From Arenicola marina (lineage: Eukaryota; Annelida; Polychaeta; Arenicolidae): a stretch of 64,000 nt of DNA. Below are positions 1-14,700 of the stretch, piece after piece; the first letter of the stretch is position 1; each line of letters opens with the position of its first letter. Where the stretch lies: positions 12,828,254-12,892,253 of the forward strand of contig OZ025260.1 in NCBI GenBank assembly GCA_964019135.1, read 5' to 3'. A program made the translations under genes and the position numbers. The notes under the pieces were generated by a model. It ran no database searches. It was not told the origin of the DNA and was given only the letters and a program-made list of their open reading frames with translations.

Positions 1-1815
1 TGCCACGTCAAAACCACTTTACTTTATAATAATCTCTGGAGTGTCACAAAGAAGTTATAGAACAAGTTCTTTGAGTGTCAGCATGGAGAAATAGTCTTTG
101 TGTCATAAAAAAGGATAACATCGCATAACAAATGTAAGTTTGGTATCATTAAAATGGTCTAGTGTTGCTTTCTGACGTCAGGAATTTTGAGAGTGATCGA
201 GGCAAATTCTCGGAAAATATGGGCCGAAACGTGTGTCTACGGCATTTATGACTTTGACTTTAGCACCAGGATACGTACAAGTATATATATAGAAACATAA
301 AGAAACCCGCCACTAAATACCTAAAGCTATATTCCATGAGGCGTGACTTTATGCTACAACTACATGACTCGGCTCCCTGTGTGCCGCGGCATACCGACAG
401 ACCTAGAGTTACCAAACACATTCAAACTGTAACGGTTTCCAGCCTCTAACCGATAGCCTATAGATACCCTTCTATAGTCGGGACGGAAAATATTCGCCCC
501 CTTGTTTTCTAATTTGACACGAAATATTTCATTGGCAAGCCTAAAATCTGTTCATATTTATCAGCTTCAACCAAAGGCCCAACAGAATTTGATGTAAGCT
601 TACTTAGAGTCCTCTTGCCAAAGGAATTCACATGATCCGAAAATTATTAGTTTCACGCAAACGAAGCAGACATTTTTTGCTCTGGCCGTCGCTCTGTTTA
701 CCTTGTCATCTATCATGTCTATTGGCAATAGTATTGTTGGCATTTTGGAAAGGAGGATAGGTTATATTCCATAACATGAATTACATGCGTTTTTTGTACC
801 TGTCATATACGCATGGATTCTATAAACTAAGTGCTTACTATTTTTCTGACTTGCATAAAACTTTTGCTCTTGGAAGCTAACGAAACTGTTAGTTTATGAA
901 ATGTGTATAAACAAATAATGCTCTGTCCCGTTTGCTTGTTTATTATATTAGACTCTTCCACGGGCGTATGTATTTTAACCAATGAAAACGCATTAATATG
1001 ACCTTCACCTTACGACGTCATAAAAACGCGACTGTCAACACACTTTCGTCTGCTATACTTTATGCTGGAGACTATCGTGTTGTGCTCTTATTAAACGAGA
1101 CACACTTTCAAGTAAGTTAAAATCACAAGGGTCTTGTGTAATGGATTACATAAATGCATAAATTGTGGCTGCAACTGGTGCGCAGACAAAATGATTCACG
1201 AAAACGAGGCGGCAGATATTAAACGCGCCGACTATAATTACATAAAAGTGCCTTAAACACAGTTAATGCACCAGCGATTCACATCCATCTATACTTCATA
1301 AACCAAACGACGTTAGCGTTAAATCGCAAATACATTACACCGCTTGAGAGATTCAGGGATTTCTCCTTTCCTGGTTTAATTGATAGGGCATGGATGATGT
1401 CCTGGGTCGCCGCGTTGTTGTTGGAAGTCGACACGTGCCATGGCATGAAAGATGTTTTTACCATGTACGGTTTCGACATTGATATCTATATGTTATCATC
1501 ATAATCATCATTGGAGTTACTCCGATACGCAACGTCGATATATATATATATATATATATATAACTGTACCAAATCAGGTCTAACATGTCGCCATCAAGGA
1601 TAATGGCCGCCATTGTGTCGTCCATTCGCGGAATGTCAGCTTAATTGCAGTGAAAAACATACGTTTTAACATAAAAAGTGCGACAAAAAGTCCCATGCCC
1701 TTTGCCCCACCTTTTTTAAAATGGCTGCCATGTTGTGTAAATCACTCTAATTGTTCCCAAATCGGGTAGGGTACAGTGGATACCACATGAATACTCATTT
1801 ACATCATAAAAAAAG
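1..1815. other. Non-coding stretch, nothing recognised
   Basis: I see no convincing exon here on either strand. The only simple structure is a short (TA)n run near 1540-1562. Open frames are short and carry no family signature. It is AT-rich and could be intergenic or part of an intron whose exons lie outside the window. Confidence 0.5.
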
Positions 1816-1827
1816 GTGTATTTGATT

Positions 1828-4800
1828 TCGATCTTTCCAACCGATCACGACTTTAACTGTGTATCGATCTTTCCAACCGATCACGACTTTAACTGTGTAT
1901 CACGACAACCGATCACGACTTTTTGCTGCGTATCGATCTTTCCATTTGATCCGGACTTTAACTGTGTATCGATCTCTCCAACCGATTACGACTTTAACTG
2001 TTTATCGATCTTTCCAATCGATCATGACTTTAACTGTGTATCGACCTTTCCAACCGATCACGACTTTAACTGTGTATCACGACAACCGATCACGACTTTT
2101 TACTGTGTATCGATCTTTCCAATTGATCAGGACTTTAACTGTGTATCGATCTTTCCAACCGATTACGACTTTAACTGTTTATCGATCTTTCCAATCGATC
2201 ATGACTTTAACTGTGTATCACGACAACCGATCACGACTTTAACTGTGTATCGATCTTTCCAACCGATCACGACTTTAACTGTGTATCACGACAACCGATC
2301 ACGACTTTAACTGTGTATCGATCTTTCCAACCGATTACGACTTTAACTGTTTATCGATCTTTCCAATCGATCATGACTTTAACTGTGTATCACGACAACC
2401 GATCACGACTTTAACTGTGTATCGACCTTTCCAACCGATCACGACTTTAACTGTGTATCACGACAACCGATCACGACTTTAACTGTGTATCGATCTTTCC
2501 AACCGATCACGACTTTAACTGTTTATCGATCTTTCCAATCGATCATGACTTTAACTGTGTATCACGACAACCGATCACGACTTTAACTGTGTATCGACCT
2601 TTCCAACCGATCACGACTTTAACTGTGTATCACGACAACCGATCACGACTTTAACTGTTTATCGATCTTTCCAACCGATCACGACTTTAACTGTGTATCA
2701 CGACAGCCGATCACGACTTTAACTGTGTATCACGACAACCGATCACGACTTTAACTGTGTATCACGACAACCGATCACGACTTTAACTGTGTATCGATCT
2801 TTCCAACCGATCACGATTTTAACTGTGGATCTTTTCTAACCGATCACGACTTTAACTGTGTATCGATCTTTCCAACCGATCACGACTTTAACTGTTTATC
2901 ACGACAACCGATCACGACTTTAACTGTGTATCGATCTTTCCAACCGATTACGACTTTAACTGTTTATCGATCTTTCCAATCGATCATGACTTTAACTGTG
3001 TATCACGACAACCGATCACGACTTTAACTGTGTATCGATCTTTCCAACCGATTACGACTTTAACTGTTTATCGATCTTTCCAACCGATCACGACTTTAAC
3101 TGTGTATCACGACAACCGATCACGACTTTAACTGTGTATCACGACAACCGATCACGACTTTAACTGTGTATCGATCTTTCCAACCGATTACGACTTTAAC
3201 TGTTTATCGATCTTTCCAACCGATCACGACTTTAACTGTTTATCGATCTTTCCAACCGATCACGACTTTAACTGTGTATCACGACAACCGATCATGACTT
3301 TAACTGTGTATCGATCTTTCCAACCGATCACGACTTTAACTGTGTATCACGACAACCGATCACGACTTTAACTGTGTATCGATCTTTCCAACCGATCACG
3401 ACTTTAACTGTGTATCACGACAACCGATCACGACTTTAACTGTGTATCACGACAACCGATCACGACTTTAACTGTGTATCGATCTTTCCAACCGATCACG
3501 ACTTTAACTGTGTATCGATCTTTCCAACCGATCACGACTTTAACTGTGTATCGTTCTTTCCAACCGATCACGACTTTAACTGTGTATCACGACAACCGAT
3601 CACGACTTTAACTGTGTATCGTTCTTTCCAACCGATCACGACTTTAACTGTGTATCACGACAACCGATCATGACTTTAACTGTGTATCACGACAACCGAT
3701 CACGACTTTAACTGTGTATCGATCTTTCCAACCGATCACGACTTTAACTGTGTATCACGACAACCGATCACGACTTTAACTGTGTATCACGACAGCCGAT
3801 CACGACTTTAACTGTGTATCGATCTTTCCAACCGATCACGACTTTAACTGTTTATCGATCTTTCCAACCGATCACGACTTTAACTGTTTATCGATCTTTC
3901 CAATCGATCACGACTTTAACTGTGTATCACGACAACCGATCACGACTTTAACTGTGTATCACGACAACCGATCACGACTTTAACTGTGTATCACGACAGC
4001 CGATCACGACTTTAACTGTGTATCACGACAGCCGATCACGACTTTAACTGTGTATCACGACAACCGATCACGACTTTAACTGTGTATCACGACAGCCGAT
4101 CACGACTTTAACTGTGTATCGATCTTTCCAATCGATCACGACTTTAACTGTGTATCACGACAACCGATCATGACTTTAACTGTGTATCACGACAACCGAT
4201 CACGACTTTAACTGTGTATCACGACAACCGATCACGACTTTAACTGTGTATCACGACAGCCGATCACGACTTTAACTGTGTATCACGACAGCCGATCACG
4301 ACTTTAACTGTGTATCACGACAACCGATCACGACTTTAACTGTGTATCACGACAACCGATCACGACTTTAACTGTGTATCACGACAACCGATCACGACTT
4401 TAACTGTGTATCACGACAGCCGATCACGACTTTAACTGTGTATCACGACAACCGATCACGACTTTAACTGTGTATCACGACAACCGATCACGACTTTAAC
4501 TGTGTATCACGACAGCCGATCACGACTTTAACTGTGTATCACGACAACCGATCACGACTTTAACTGTGTATCACGACAACCGATCACGACTTTAACTGTG
4601 TATCACGACAGCCGATCACGACTTTAACTGTGTATCACGACAGCCGATCACAACTTTAACTGTGTATCACGACAACCGATCACGACTTTAACTGTGTATC
4701 ACGACAGCCGATCACGACTTTAACTGTTTATCGATCTTTCCAATCGATCACGACTTTAACTGTGTATCACGACAACCGATCATGACTTTAACTGTGTATC

Positions 4801-7510
4801 ACGACAACCGATCACGACTTTAACTGTGTATCACGACAGCCGATCACGACTTTAACTGTGTATCACGACAACCGATCACGACTTTAACTGTGTATCACGA
4901 CAACCGATCACGACTTTAACTGTGTATCACGACAACCGATCACGACTTTAACTGTGTATCACGACAGCCGATCACGACTTTAACTGTGTATCACGACAAC
5001 CGATCACGACTTTAACTGTGTATCACGACAGCCGATCACGACTTTAACTGTGTATCGATCTTTCCAACCGATCACGACTTTAACTGTTTATCGATCTTTC
5101 CAACCGATCACGACTTTAACTGTTTATCGATCTTTCCAATCGATCACGACTTTAACTGTGTTTCGATCTTTCCAACCGATCACGACTTTAACTGTGTATC
5201 ACGACAACCGATCACGACTTTAACTGTGTATCACGACAACCGATCATGACTTTAACTGTGTATCGATCTTTCCAACCGATCACGACTTTAACTGTTTATC
5301 GATCTTTCCAACCGATCACGACTTTAACTGTGTATCGTTCTTTCCAACCGATCACGACTTTAACTGTGTATCACGACAACCGATCACGACTTTAACTGTG
5401 TATCGATCTTTCCAACCGATCACGACTTTAACTGTGTATCACGACAACCGATCACGACTTTAACTGTGTATCGATCTTTCCAACCGATCACGACTTTAAC
5501 TGTGTATCACGACAACCGATCACGACTTTAACTGTGTATCACGACAACCGATCACGACTTTAACTGTGTATCGATCTTTCCAACCGATCACGACTTTAAC
5601 TGTGTATCGACCTTTCCAACCGATCACGACTTTAACTGTGTATCACGACAACCGATCACGACTTTAACTGTGTATCACGACAACCGATCACGACTTTAAC
5701 TGTGTATCACGACAACCGATCACGACTTTAACTGTGTATCACGACAACCGATCATGACTTTAACTGTGTATCGATCTTTCCAACCGATCACGACTTTAAC
5801 TGTGTATCACGACAACCGATCACGACTTTAACTGTGTATCACGACAACCGATCACGACTTTAACTGTGTATCGATCTTTCCAACCGATCACGACTTTAAC
5901 TGTGTATCGATCTTTCCAACCGATCACGACTTTAACTGTGTATCACGACAACCGATCACGACTGTAACTGTGCATCACGACAACCGATCACGACTTTAAC
6001 CTTTGTATCTCGCCAACCGATCACGACTTTAACTGTGTATCGATCTTTCCAACCGATCACGACTTTAACTGTGTATCACGACAACCGATCACGACTTTAA
6101 TTGTGTATCGATTTTTCCAACCGATCACGACTTTAACTGTGTATCTCGCCTACCGATCACGACTTTAACTGTGTATCGATCTTTCCAACCGATCACGATT
6201 TTAACTGTGGATCTTTTCCAACCGATCCCGACCCTCACTGTGTATCGATCTTTCCAACCGATCACGACTTTAACTGTGTATCTCGCCTACCGATCACGAC
6301 TTTAACTGTGTATCACGACAACCGATCACGACTTTAACTGTGTATCGATCTTTCCAACCGATCACGACTTTAACTGTGTATCACGACAACCGATCACGAC
6401 TTTAACTGTGTATCGATCTTTCCAACCGATCACGACTTTCACTGTGTATTTCGCCAACCGATCACGACTTTAACTGTGTATCACGACAACCGATCACGAC
6501 TTTAACTGTGTATCACGACAACCGATCACGACTTTAACTGTGTATCGATCTTTCCAACCGATCACGACTTTAACTGTGTATCACGACAACCGATCACGAC
6601 TTTAACTGTGTATCGATCTTTCCAACCGATCACGACTTTAACTGTGGATCTTTTCTAACCGATCACGACTTTAACTGTGTATCGATCTTTCCAACCGATC
6701 ACGACTTTAACTGTGGATCTTTTCTAACCGATCACGACTTTAACTGTGTATCGATCTTTCCAACCGATCACGACTTTAACTGTGTATCACGACAACCGAT
6801 CACGACTTTAGCTGTGTATCGATCTTTCCAACCGATCACGACTTTAACTGTGGATCTTTTCTAACCGATCACGACTTTAGCTGTGTATCGATCTTTCCAA
6901 CCGATCACGACTTTAACTGTGGATCTTTTCCAACCGATCACGACTTTAACTGTGCATCACGACAACCGATCACGACTGTAACTGTGTATCGATCTTTCCA
7001 ACCGATCACGACTTTAACTGTGTATCACGACAACCGATCACGACTGTAACTGTGCATCACGACAACCGATCACGACTGTAACTGTGTATCGATCTTTTCC
7101 AACCGATCACGACTTTAACTGTGTATCGATCTTTCCAACCGATCACGACTTTAACTGTGTATCACGACAACCGATCACGACTTTAACTGTGTATCGATCT
7201 TTCCAACCGATCACGACTTTAACTGTGTATCGATCTTTCCAACCGATCACGATTTTAACTGTGGATCTTTTCTAACCGATCACGACTTTAACTGTGTATC
7301 GCTCTTTCCAACCGATCACGACTTTAACTGTGTATCACGACAACCGATCACGACTTTAACTGTGTATCGATCTTTCCAACCGATCACGACTTTAACTGTG
7401 TATCGATCTTTCCAACCGATCACGATTTTAACTGTGGATCTTTTCTAACCGATCACGACCCTAACTGTGTATCGATCTTTCCAACCGATCACGACTTTAA
7501 CTGTGTATCT
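1828..7510. repeat. Two-module satellite (32-bp and 36-bp units), about 5.7 kb
   Basis: The whole stretch is tandem copies of a core ACCGATCACGACTTTAACTG followed by TGTATC. The core ends in one of two tails: ACGACA, giving a 32-bp unit, or GATCTTTCCA, giving a 36-bp unit. The two unit types alternate irregularly. The 32-bp type dominates roughly 3.9-5.05 kb, and the 36-bp type is commoner near both edges. Minor variants recur, such as GATTACG for GATCACG, TTTATC for TGTATC, GCCGATC for ACCGATC, and a shorter tail GGATCTTTTCTA from about 2.8 kb on and again near 6.2-7.4 kb. Open frames of 60-160 codons in it are by-products of the periodicity. Confidence 0.97.
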
Positions 7511-7675
7511 TCTCAAGCGATGTCGACTTTCACGGTGCATCTTCCCAAACAATTTTGACTTCAAGAGTGCATCTTCGCAAGGAGCTAGTTTTGACTTGAA
7601 CAGTACATATTTAGGGATCAAAAGGCAGTTTATACAAATCTGGTGGTGGGGTTTCGCGGGTGCCTTGATGCCTGA

Positions 7676-7818
7676 GAGAGCGGACATTTATGATGAATTA
7701 GATACCCCTATAGAGCAGACATTTATGAGGAAAAAGATACCCCTATAGAGCGGACATTTATGATGAAACAGATACCCCTATAGAGCGGACATTTATGATG
7801 AAACAGATACCCCTATAT
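7676..7818. repeat. 35-bp minisatellite, about 4 copies
   Basis: Unit AGAGCGGACATTTATGATGA plus 15 more bases ending ATACCCCTAT, four near-identical copies in a row. The last copy decays into CTATATACCGGATATT. It lies between the satellite and the upstream region of the RING gene and has no coding potential that I can see. Confidence 0.85.
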
Positions 7819-7839
7819 ACCGGATATTGCGATTGGGGG

Positions 7840-8135
7840 GGCTTTGAAAATGTGCGTTCATAGAGCGGATTTTTTAGCGGTGACAAAGTGGGGCTTTACT
7901 GCGGATTTTCAAATGGTAAATGGTATATATATTATATAAATTTCGGGCCCTAAAAACGGGGGCCGGGGCCGGGTCGGCCCCCTTGGATCCGCCCCTGCCC
8001 CGGGTCTGTTCAACAGTTGGACTTCGCATGAAAACTGAGTTTTACGCCTTAGATGGCCTACATTTTTCACTGATAAATGGAAAAGAGTGGGGGAAGGGGT
8101 GTCCCCCCCGCCCGCGATCCGCCTCTGCTGACGTA
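7840..8135. mobile_element. Fragment of a DNA transposon with a GGATCCGCCCCTG end
   Basis: The stretch contains TGGATCCGCCCCTG near 7984-7997 next to GC-rich runs, and a second, decayed GATCCGCCTCTG near 8116. The same terminal motif recurs near 15361-15375 and, slightly changed, near 58033-58047 in this window. Ends of this type (CAGGGGCGGATCCA read outward) are known from non-autonomous DNA transposons, hAT-like as I recall, in many invertebrates. The element boundaries are not clear here. Confidence 0.4.
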
Positions 8136-8721
8136 ACCGTTATTTGTAATTTCTGTGTGTGATCCTTCTGGGTCAAACTGTTCCAGAGAGTTAGGAGTTT
8201 GCCTTCTTAGGCTTTTCAGTTCCCTCATTAACATGCTGAAATAATGTGCTGACCATTTTGCCCCTTTAGGGGGACAAAATAACCCACAGTGACATAAAAC
8301 ATGTTTTTTGTGCTAGTAAACATTTTTTTCGTGTCACTCGCATGTATCCAAGCAATGTTATTCACAGTGACAATACTACTGTTGTCAGCTTACCAAAATT
8401 TGGCTCTTTTTATAGCACTGCTTGTCCCCCAAAAAATACGGATAAAGTGAAGGTGGTAATTTTGCCCCATGTTCCCCTATGTCAGAGACAAACCGCCGCT
8501 TTCATTTAAAATATATATAACAGAACGGTATTCCATAGCACAGTCTGCCACCAGGGTCAGTTTTGCATGCACTCTGCCGGCAGAGGAAGCTCGTTTTGCA
8601 TCAGTAGAGATTGGGAGCATCAGTAACTATAGACGCTTCGGCAGTCTAGTTTAATTAGAGTTCGTTAATCCGTCTTTTACATTGCGTAAGGATCAACGAT
8701 CAACTCGTGTTGTTCTGAAAC

Positions 8722-11700
8722 ATGCCACCGAAATCTTCGAAAGCCAAGGAGTCTATAAAAGCCGAAATACACGACAAGGTGAGTCTTGTGCGAAACTTCA
8801 GTCTTGTAGGCGACGTTAATACCACATTATCGCCCACAATTTACAAATTACGTTGCCGCAGGTGCGGTGAACTGTGCGCAGACTGGAACACAAGGTAAGC
8901 GTTCAATTCAAATCAATTGATAACTTACGGCGCTTTATTTACGTGTAGGAGGCGGGCGTCCTATATCGACTGATCTGGGCGCCTGTGAACAGTGAATGGG
9001 ATAACTGTTTGTTTGGTCAGAATTGGTTTGATTGTATATTCAGGATGCTTTAACCACTTTTGGTCATATCGCGTCAATGGGAGGGTGTACATCCATGAAG
9101 GCTGCGCGGCGTAAGGGCCGCAGGATCTCCCCACCCCTTACATGGGGGTGGAGGGGGCGGGGGGGGGGGGTGTCGATGGGGGTGCGTCGCGGCTGTGGGC
9201 GAGGTGTGAATTGGGTCTGCAGGAGATTATGCCTGATACCTAAACAGGGAGGCTTTATCCCATTGTTCAGTTGTTACACCATGATTAGCTCTGATATCAA
9301 AACATCCACCTTGGTGGTGGTCTTGATGTCTGAGCTACACCAGGATATCCTTGATTCTTTAAGATTTTGTAAAGATACTTTAAAGATTAACTACCAGACT
9401 TTGCAGCCAAAGATTTACTGCCTATTTTGGAGCATGATAACATGTCCTAGACAATGAACTTTAATGCCAATGGAATACATGTAGTTGGCAGCATTTCTTA
9501 CAAATGGTAAAGAGTATTTACGTTTGATGTTATTGTCAATTCTCTTGATTCAAGGTTGATATCAGGATAACATGGATAACAGGTGATCAACATCAAACCC
9601 TTTTTTTCCCACCTGATTAAAACTACCAGTACTAAAAATAATTTATCTGGATTTTGGAACTACATGTAAGGTGATGTAAACTTAGAACAGCAAGTTTTCC
9701 CATTAGAAACCTTTGAATTATTCAAGTGGAAGTGATGTATTTTATTGTGTAGTAATTCTGTGGCTCACAAAGACATCCGCTCCATCCCCGGCAGACAGGC
9801 CCAAACCAGATGGGTGAAAACAACAGACCAGCTCAAAATGAGCTCACCACCATGTATATAACCAGCTAGACTGCCAGCTAACTCAAAACTCAACTCAAGT
9901 CTGCATACTATAATTGGATCAAACCACATATTTAGTGTGATATAAATAAGAGATACTTAGATGCTTCATGTTAGATACTTTATGCATCTGGCATAGCAAA
10001 TGAATAAATATTATAATATAACCCTTTACCATACCATCAAAATTTAGAAAGCAAGCACTACTACTTTTTTATCTTTTAAAATGATAATGGATATGAGAGT
10101 AATACACTAAATATTATTTATACTTGAGATATTAAGTTTTTGATTCTCTTCATGAAGCTGCAATTAGATGCAAACAATCTTTGTCTACGATGCATATGAT
10201 ACCCTGTATTGCACATAAAAAGGTAAATTTAATATAACTATTTAATCTCATGAAGAGAGAGAAGACTGTGAGAAGACTTAATTGTTTCAAGTATTAGATA
10301 TAATAATGATAACATGTACAAGCTGATACAAGTTTATAGAAAATTAAAGCTATATCTAAAGAGGTTTTTACTCTCAAATCAAGCCAAATTGGCAATATTT
10401 CATTGTTTGATTGCACTGTTTGAATAATGCATTCTTGTCACTAAACTTCATTCTCTAAAACTGTGTCATAAATCGTTAGAGTGTAAAGTAATTTAACTTA
10501 TAAATTGTCTACAATTAGACAACAACCAAAAAAAGGTTTAAGTTTGAAATGCATGCACAATCTTCTATCTCCTAACCATATAGGCCTAAATCCTTACTAT
10601 CTATTGCTATTGCATGATAAATCAGATACCTAAACATGTAACACCTAGCTATTTCAATGTATAGACAGGTCAGCCAAGTCAGACAACTAAGCAGGCACCA
10701 CCCCACTCTCCCCATCCCCCAGATATAAATTACAGACCTAGATTCTATAACAACACTATCATAAACTGGCCTAACAAGATCCCCTCCACCTGCAGCTGCT
10801 GTCTAGAACTGAGACCTTTGTCTAGACTTGATGTGAAGCTGCAAAGCTGATAACAACCATCCCCCCCACCTCCGCTACGCATCCCACCGCCCCACCCTCC
10901 CCACCACCCCTATCCTTCGTCCACACCACCCCCAAACATCCGCGCGGCCCTCACGGCACGCGGCCCTTATGCCTGACATCCAATGGGAGAGGGAAGGGAG
11001 AGTGGAGCCATGTCCCCAGGGATAACCCCCTACTCTTTGCGAAGAAGGATATGGGATCTTAATCCTACTACCACACAGACATGGTTACATGTAGTGCGTG
11101 ATAAACTACAAGGTGCCGTTATAAACTGTTAGGTGGCTAGTTAGAGCAGTCAATGGGAGTTTGGTCAGGAATGTAAGCGCTCGGTTCAATAGAAAAGAAT
11201 GTCTGGGGCATCTGTATGTTAGTGATAAAAAAATCCTTTGATCTAAAGGATAGATTTATTATTTATTTATCAATCATAAACAGCTATTATTTTGAAAGAA
11301 ATATATTCAATTTTACAGACAGGATTGTAAAAAATTATACCATCAGCGAAATCAATAAAATATTATATTTTTAGGTTATATCAATTAAAGTTGCATGTCA
11401 AGTTCTTTCCCGCTGAAACTAAGCCTAGGCGAAATTTATATCAAAATTTGCAGAAAACTCGATTGTTTCATTTTATAAATTCAAAAACCTGATAAACATT
11501 GCCGTTTCGGCTTTGATGTGGCAAACGTGTCTATCCCGGGACACCACAGAACTCGGTCGCGGTACGGCTACTTATACCAAAGCATCGCGAAACACACAAA
11601 CTGATGACGTTTACCACTAAAATGAAAACTTGTGGTAAATTGATATCACGGGCAAGGCTAAAAGATACTATTTGGCAGTCTGGCATGGGTGGAGTATAGA

Positions 11701-14700
11701 CAAAAGAAGTCTTGAATGATTCTGGGACTGATTCTTATTAGTATTTTGACCTCTTTAGTTTTGGCGGGAAAGAGCTTGACATGCAACTTTAATATCTATA
11801 TATTGTTTATTTCATATTATACCAACTGACACAATGTGAAGGATGCTGTTTACCTTACTATAGCTATAGCATATATTATATTAATAATTAACAATAACAT
11901 TACCATATATTAATAGGTTAACAATCTTTGTATGTTCATAATAATAAAATAATGACATGATGATTGTCCTTAATGATTCAGATTCTATTTATTTTGTGTA
12001 TCACAATCCTGTTTTAAAATCTGTCGATATATATGATTGCTGTTCTGCTCATGTTGTAGGTTCGAGGCCTTAGATTGAAGCAACAGAAATGGATGAATCA
12101 GAGGGATACATCTTTAAAACAAAGCTCTCAGCAAGTGGAAGGTATGATTAAATACTACATTAATTGTTATAATTGTATTTTACCTCAAGGAATGTACATG
12201 TGTTATCAGTGTGTATATATATATAGCCAATTAAGCTAGAACATGTGTATAGCTGTGTGTATAGCTTTTATATGAACTTTATCAGTATAACACTCATGTA
12301 ATTAACACATATTTGACAATTTGATTAAATTTTTATCACCTATGTCTCCCAGTGTGATTATCAGCATGATAGATCGATTTCATTATGTCATATTGGGGCT
12401 TCTAAAAAGCATGCATTTCATTGTCCCAACATTAAACAGTCCTAGCATGAGCAAGTTTAATGCCTGTCGTTGCTGAAACCGGATTTCTCCCAGCCTAATT
12501 GTCAGTTACAAGGAATGTTGACTGTTGCATTATCTTTATATTGTATTGAAAGAATAAATATTTGAAAACTCAATTGCAGGAACTTTACCTGCAAACACAA
12601 AAACAGTGGTTGGAAGACAGCTGAACAACAACAACAAACATGTGAAAGACTCGATAGACAATGGCAACTCACATGACAAGAAAACAGATCCCTCTTTAGT
12701 TCAAAAGAAGCCAGGATTTCAATCTTGGTTGTCTGCTAGACAAACGAATGAATGCCATCCTGATAGCTCTGTCACTCATGATAGGACGAATAGTCCCTCG
12801 ATGATGGAAACATACGGAGTCGCTGCTGAAGTTCAGTCTCCCTCTGTGTCGAAGGAGTACGACCCAACAAACTACCTCAGCCGAACACAAGGCAGTCGTT
12901 ACGACCGGTTAGTCGTCGACAATGGGAGGAACACACATGCTGGCGGGTCGACTGTCGAGTCAACAAACTCCTACGAGACATACACGTCTATCTCAGCAAA
13001 ATCGAGGAAAGGCAACGCCGCTAACGTGCCTGCGGATAAATTCGACGAACTCGCTGAGAGAATAATAGATCGGGTGAAAGATGAACTTGACATGTGTGAC
13101 ATCGATGCTGTTGACGTTGAGAATGAACGCGCGCCCTGTCGATCTAGAGAGTGGTCGGGTGAAGAAGCGGACCCCGGAGTTCATCTCAAGGAGGATGCCA
13201 TGTCCGACAGCCACGCATGTCCAACATGTCGGGCTAGAATGGTGAGGATATGTAGCACGATGTTAGAGAATATTGAGGCTCTTATATCAACTTGGACTTA
13301 TTCTCAAGGACCTTTGTGGAGATTTATTTAAAACCTGGATAAGTACGAGCTGGGCCTTAAATGGTCCGGTGTGGTATGCGGGATTGTCCCCCATGCGGAG
13401 ATGTCTCCCCTGTATCTATCATAATGGCACCAGACGAACACGTGGAGCGGAGAGGGTCTCAATATCATGTATTTATATAAGGGGGACAGCTGCGCATGGG
13501 GGTGGGGGGGGGGGACACTTCCGCATGCCACACCGGCTTTATAAACCATGCATATTCACAATAATTCAATGGTTCTTTTAAGTAAAACTCTGGAGGTCAT
13601 ATCGCGGTAGGAAGGATCAAGATAGACAGGAACATATATATCTTCGGGAGTAGCTTCCTCTTCTTTACGAATAAAAACAATAAATCAAAGACGGGTGCAT
13701 ATACCAGTGTTGTTGCCACTCATTATTCCGTGAAGGGCAATATATAAATCGCATCCGGTTTGGTTTATTTTAATCTGTGCCGTTAAGTGCGTAGATATCT
13801 GTATATACATGTATATCTTTATTTCTTTTCAGCTGCCACCATCCCATAACGCTATGCTGCTAATTCCATGCGGGCACACTGCTTGCAAATCCTGCGCACG
13901 CACCTCTATGACGTCATCCTGCCCCCAGTGTGGCGCTCGCGTCCAGTCGGTCACCCAGAACCTGATGTTGCAGCAGATTATCGTCGACTTCCATCACAAG
14001 TCTGGCGCGGCCCGTCACGAGTGCGATGTCGGGGGTGACGTTAACACTCCTTCGCTGCGGTCGTCACGGATAGAAGGAAATGGAGTACGGGAGTCTGACG
14101 CGGAGGGTCGTGTGAAGGGGAGGCGTATCACGGCTCAGCCAGGGGGACTAGGGGAGACGTATTCCCGCCATCCTCTCGAGGATAACGGAGTGACGTGTGA
14201 CGTGCCCAAATCATGTGAGTATGGCGTGAAAAATTAGAATAAATAAACGCATAGTCCTTGTTTGTTTTTTATTTAACTTTCTTTAATGTTACTCACGTAT
14301 TATAGCATTGTACAATTTCATATAGGGTCTGACATTATAACAACTTTTATTTTATGGGAGTCGGCAGGCACAACTGTTAGCAACTGGCTGCGTCTGAGAT
14401 AAGTTATATGTGGCTTTCGTCACTCCATGTAAAATTGGTTACATATATTGCTAGAATGATATTTAGCTCTCATAATTGTGTACTTTGTACAAATCTTAAT
14501 CAAGGACGTTTCGACCAGAAGCATAATTAATACCCATCCACAAAACGGTCCTGTTGGCGAGCGCATCATGACGACAAGAAGCAGACGACATTTGGTTTTG
14601 TTTTGCAGATGAGGAGCGGGAAGAGGATTACAGGAACCTGTGTCTCCGCTGTGAGGTTCTCCGCGAGGAGGAGTACGCCATCCAGACAACACTCGCCGAT

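Noticed and set aside
1816..2310. 164-codon frame in the satellite
   Set aside because: Periodicity artefact; the mix of 32- and 36-bp units breaks every frame further on.
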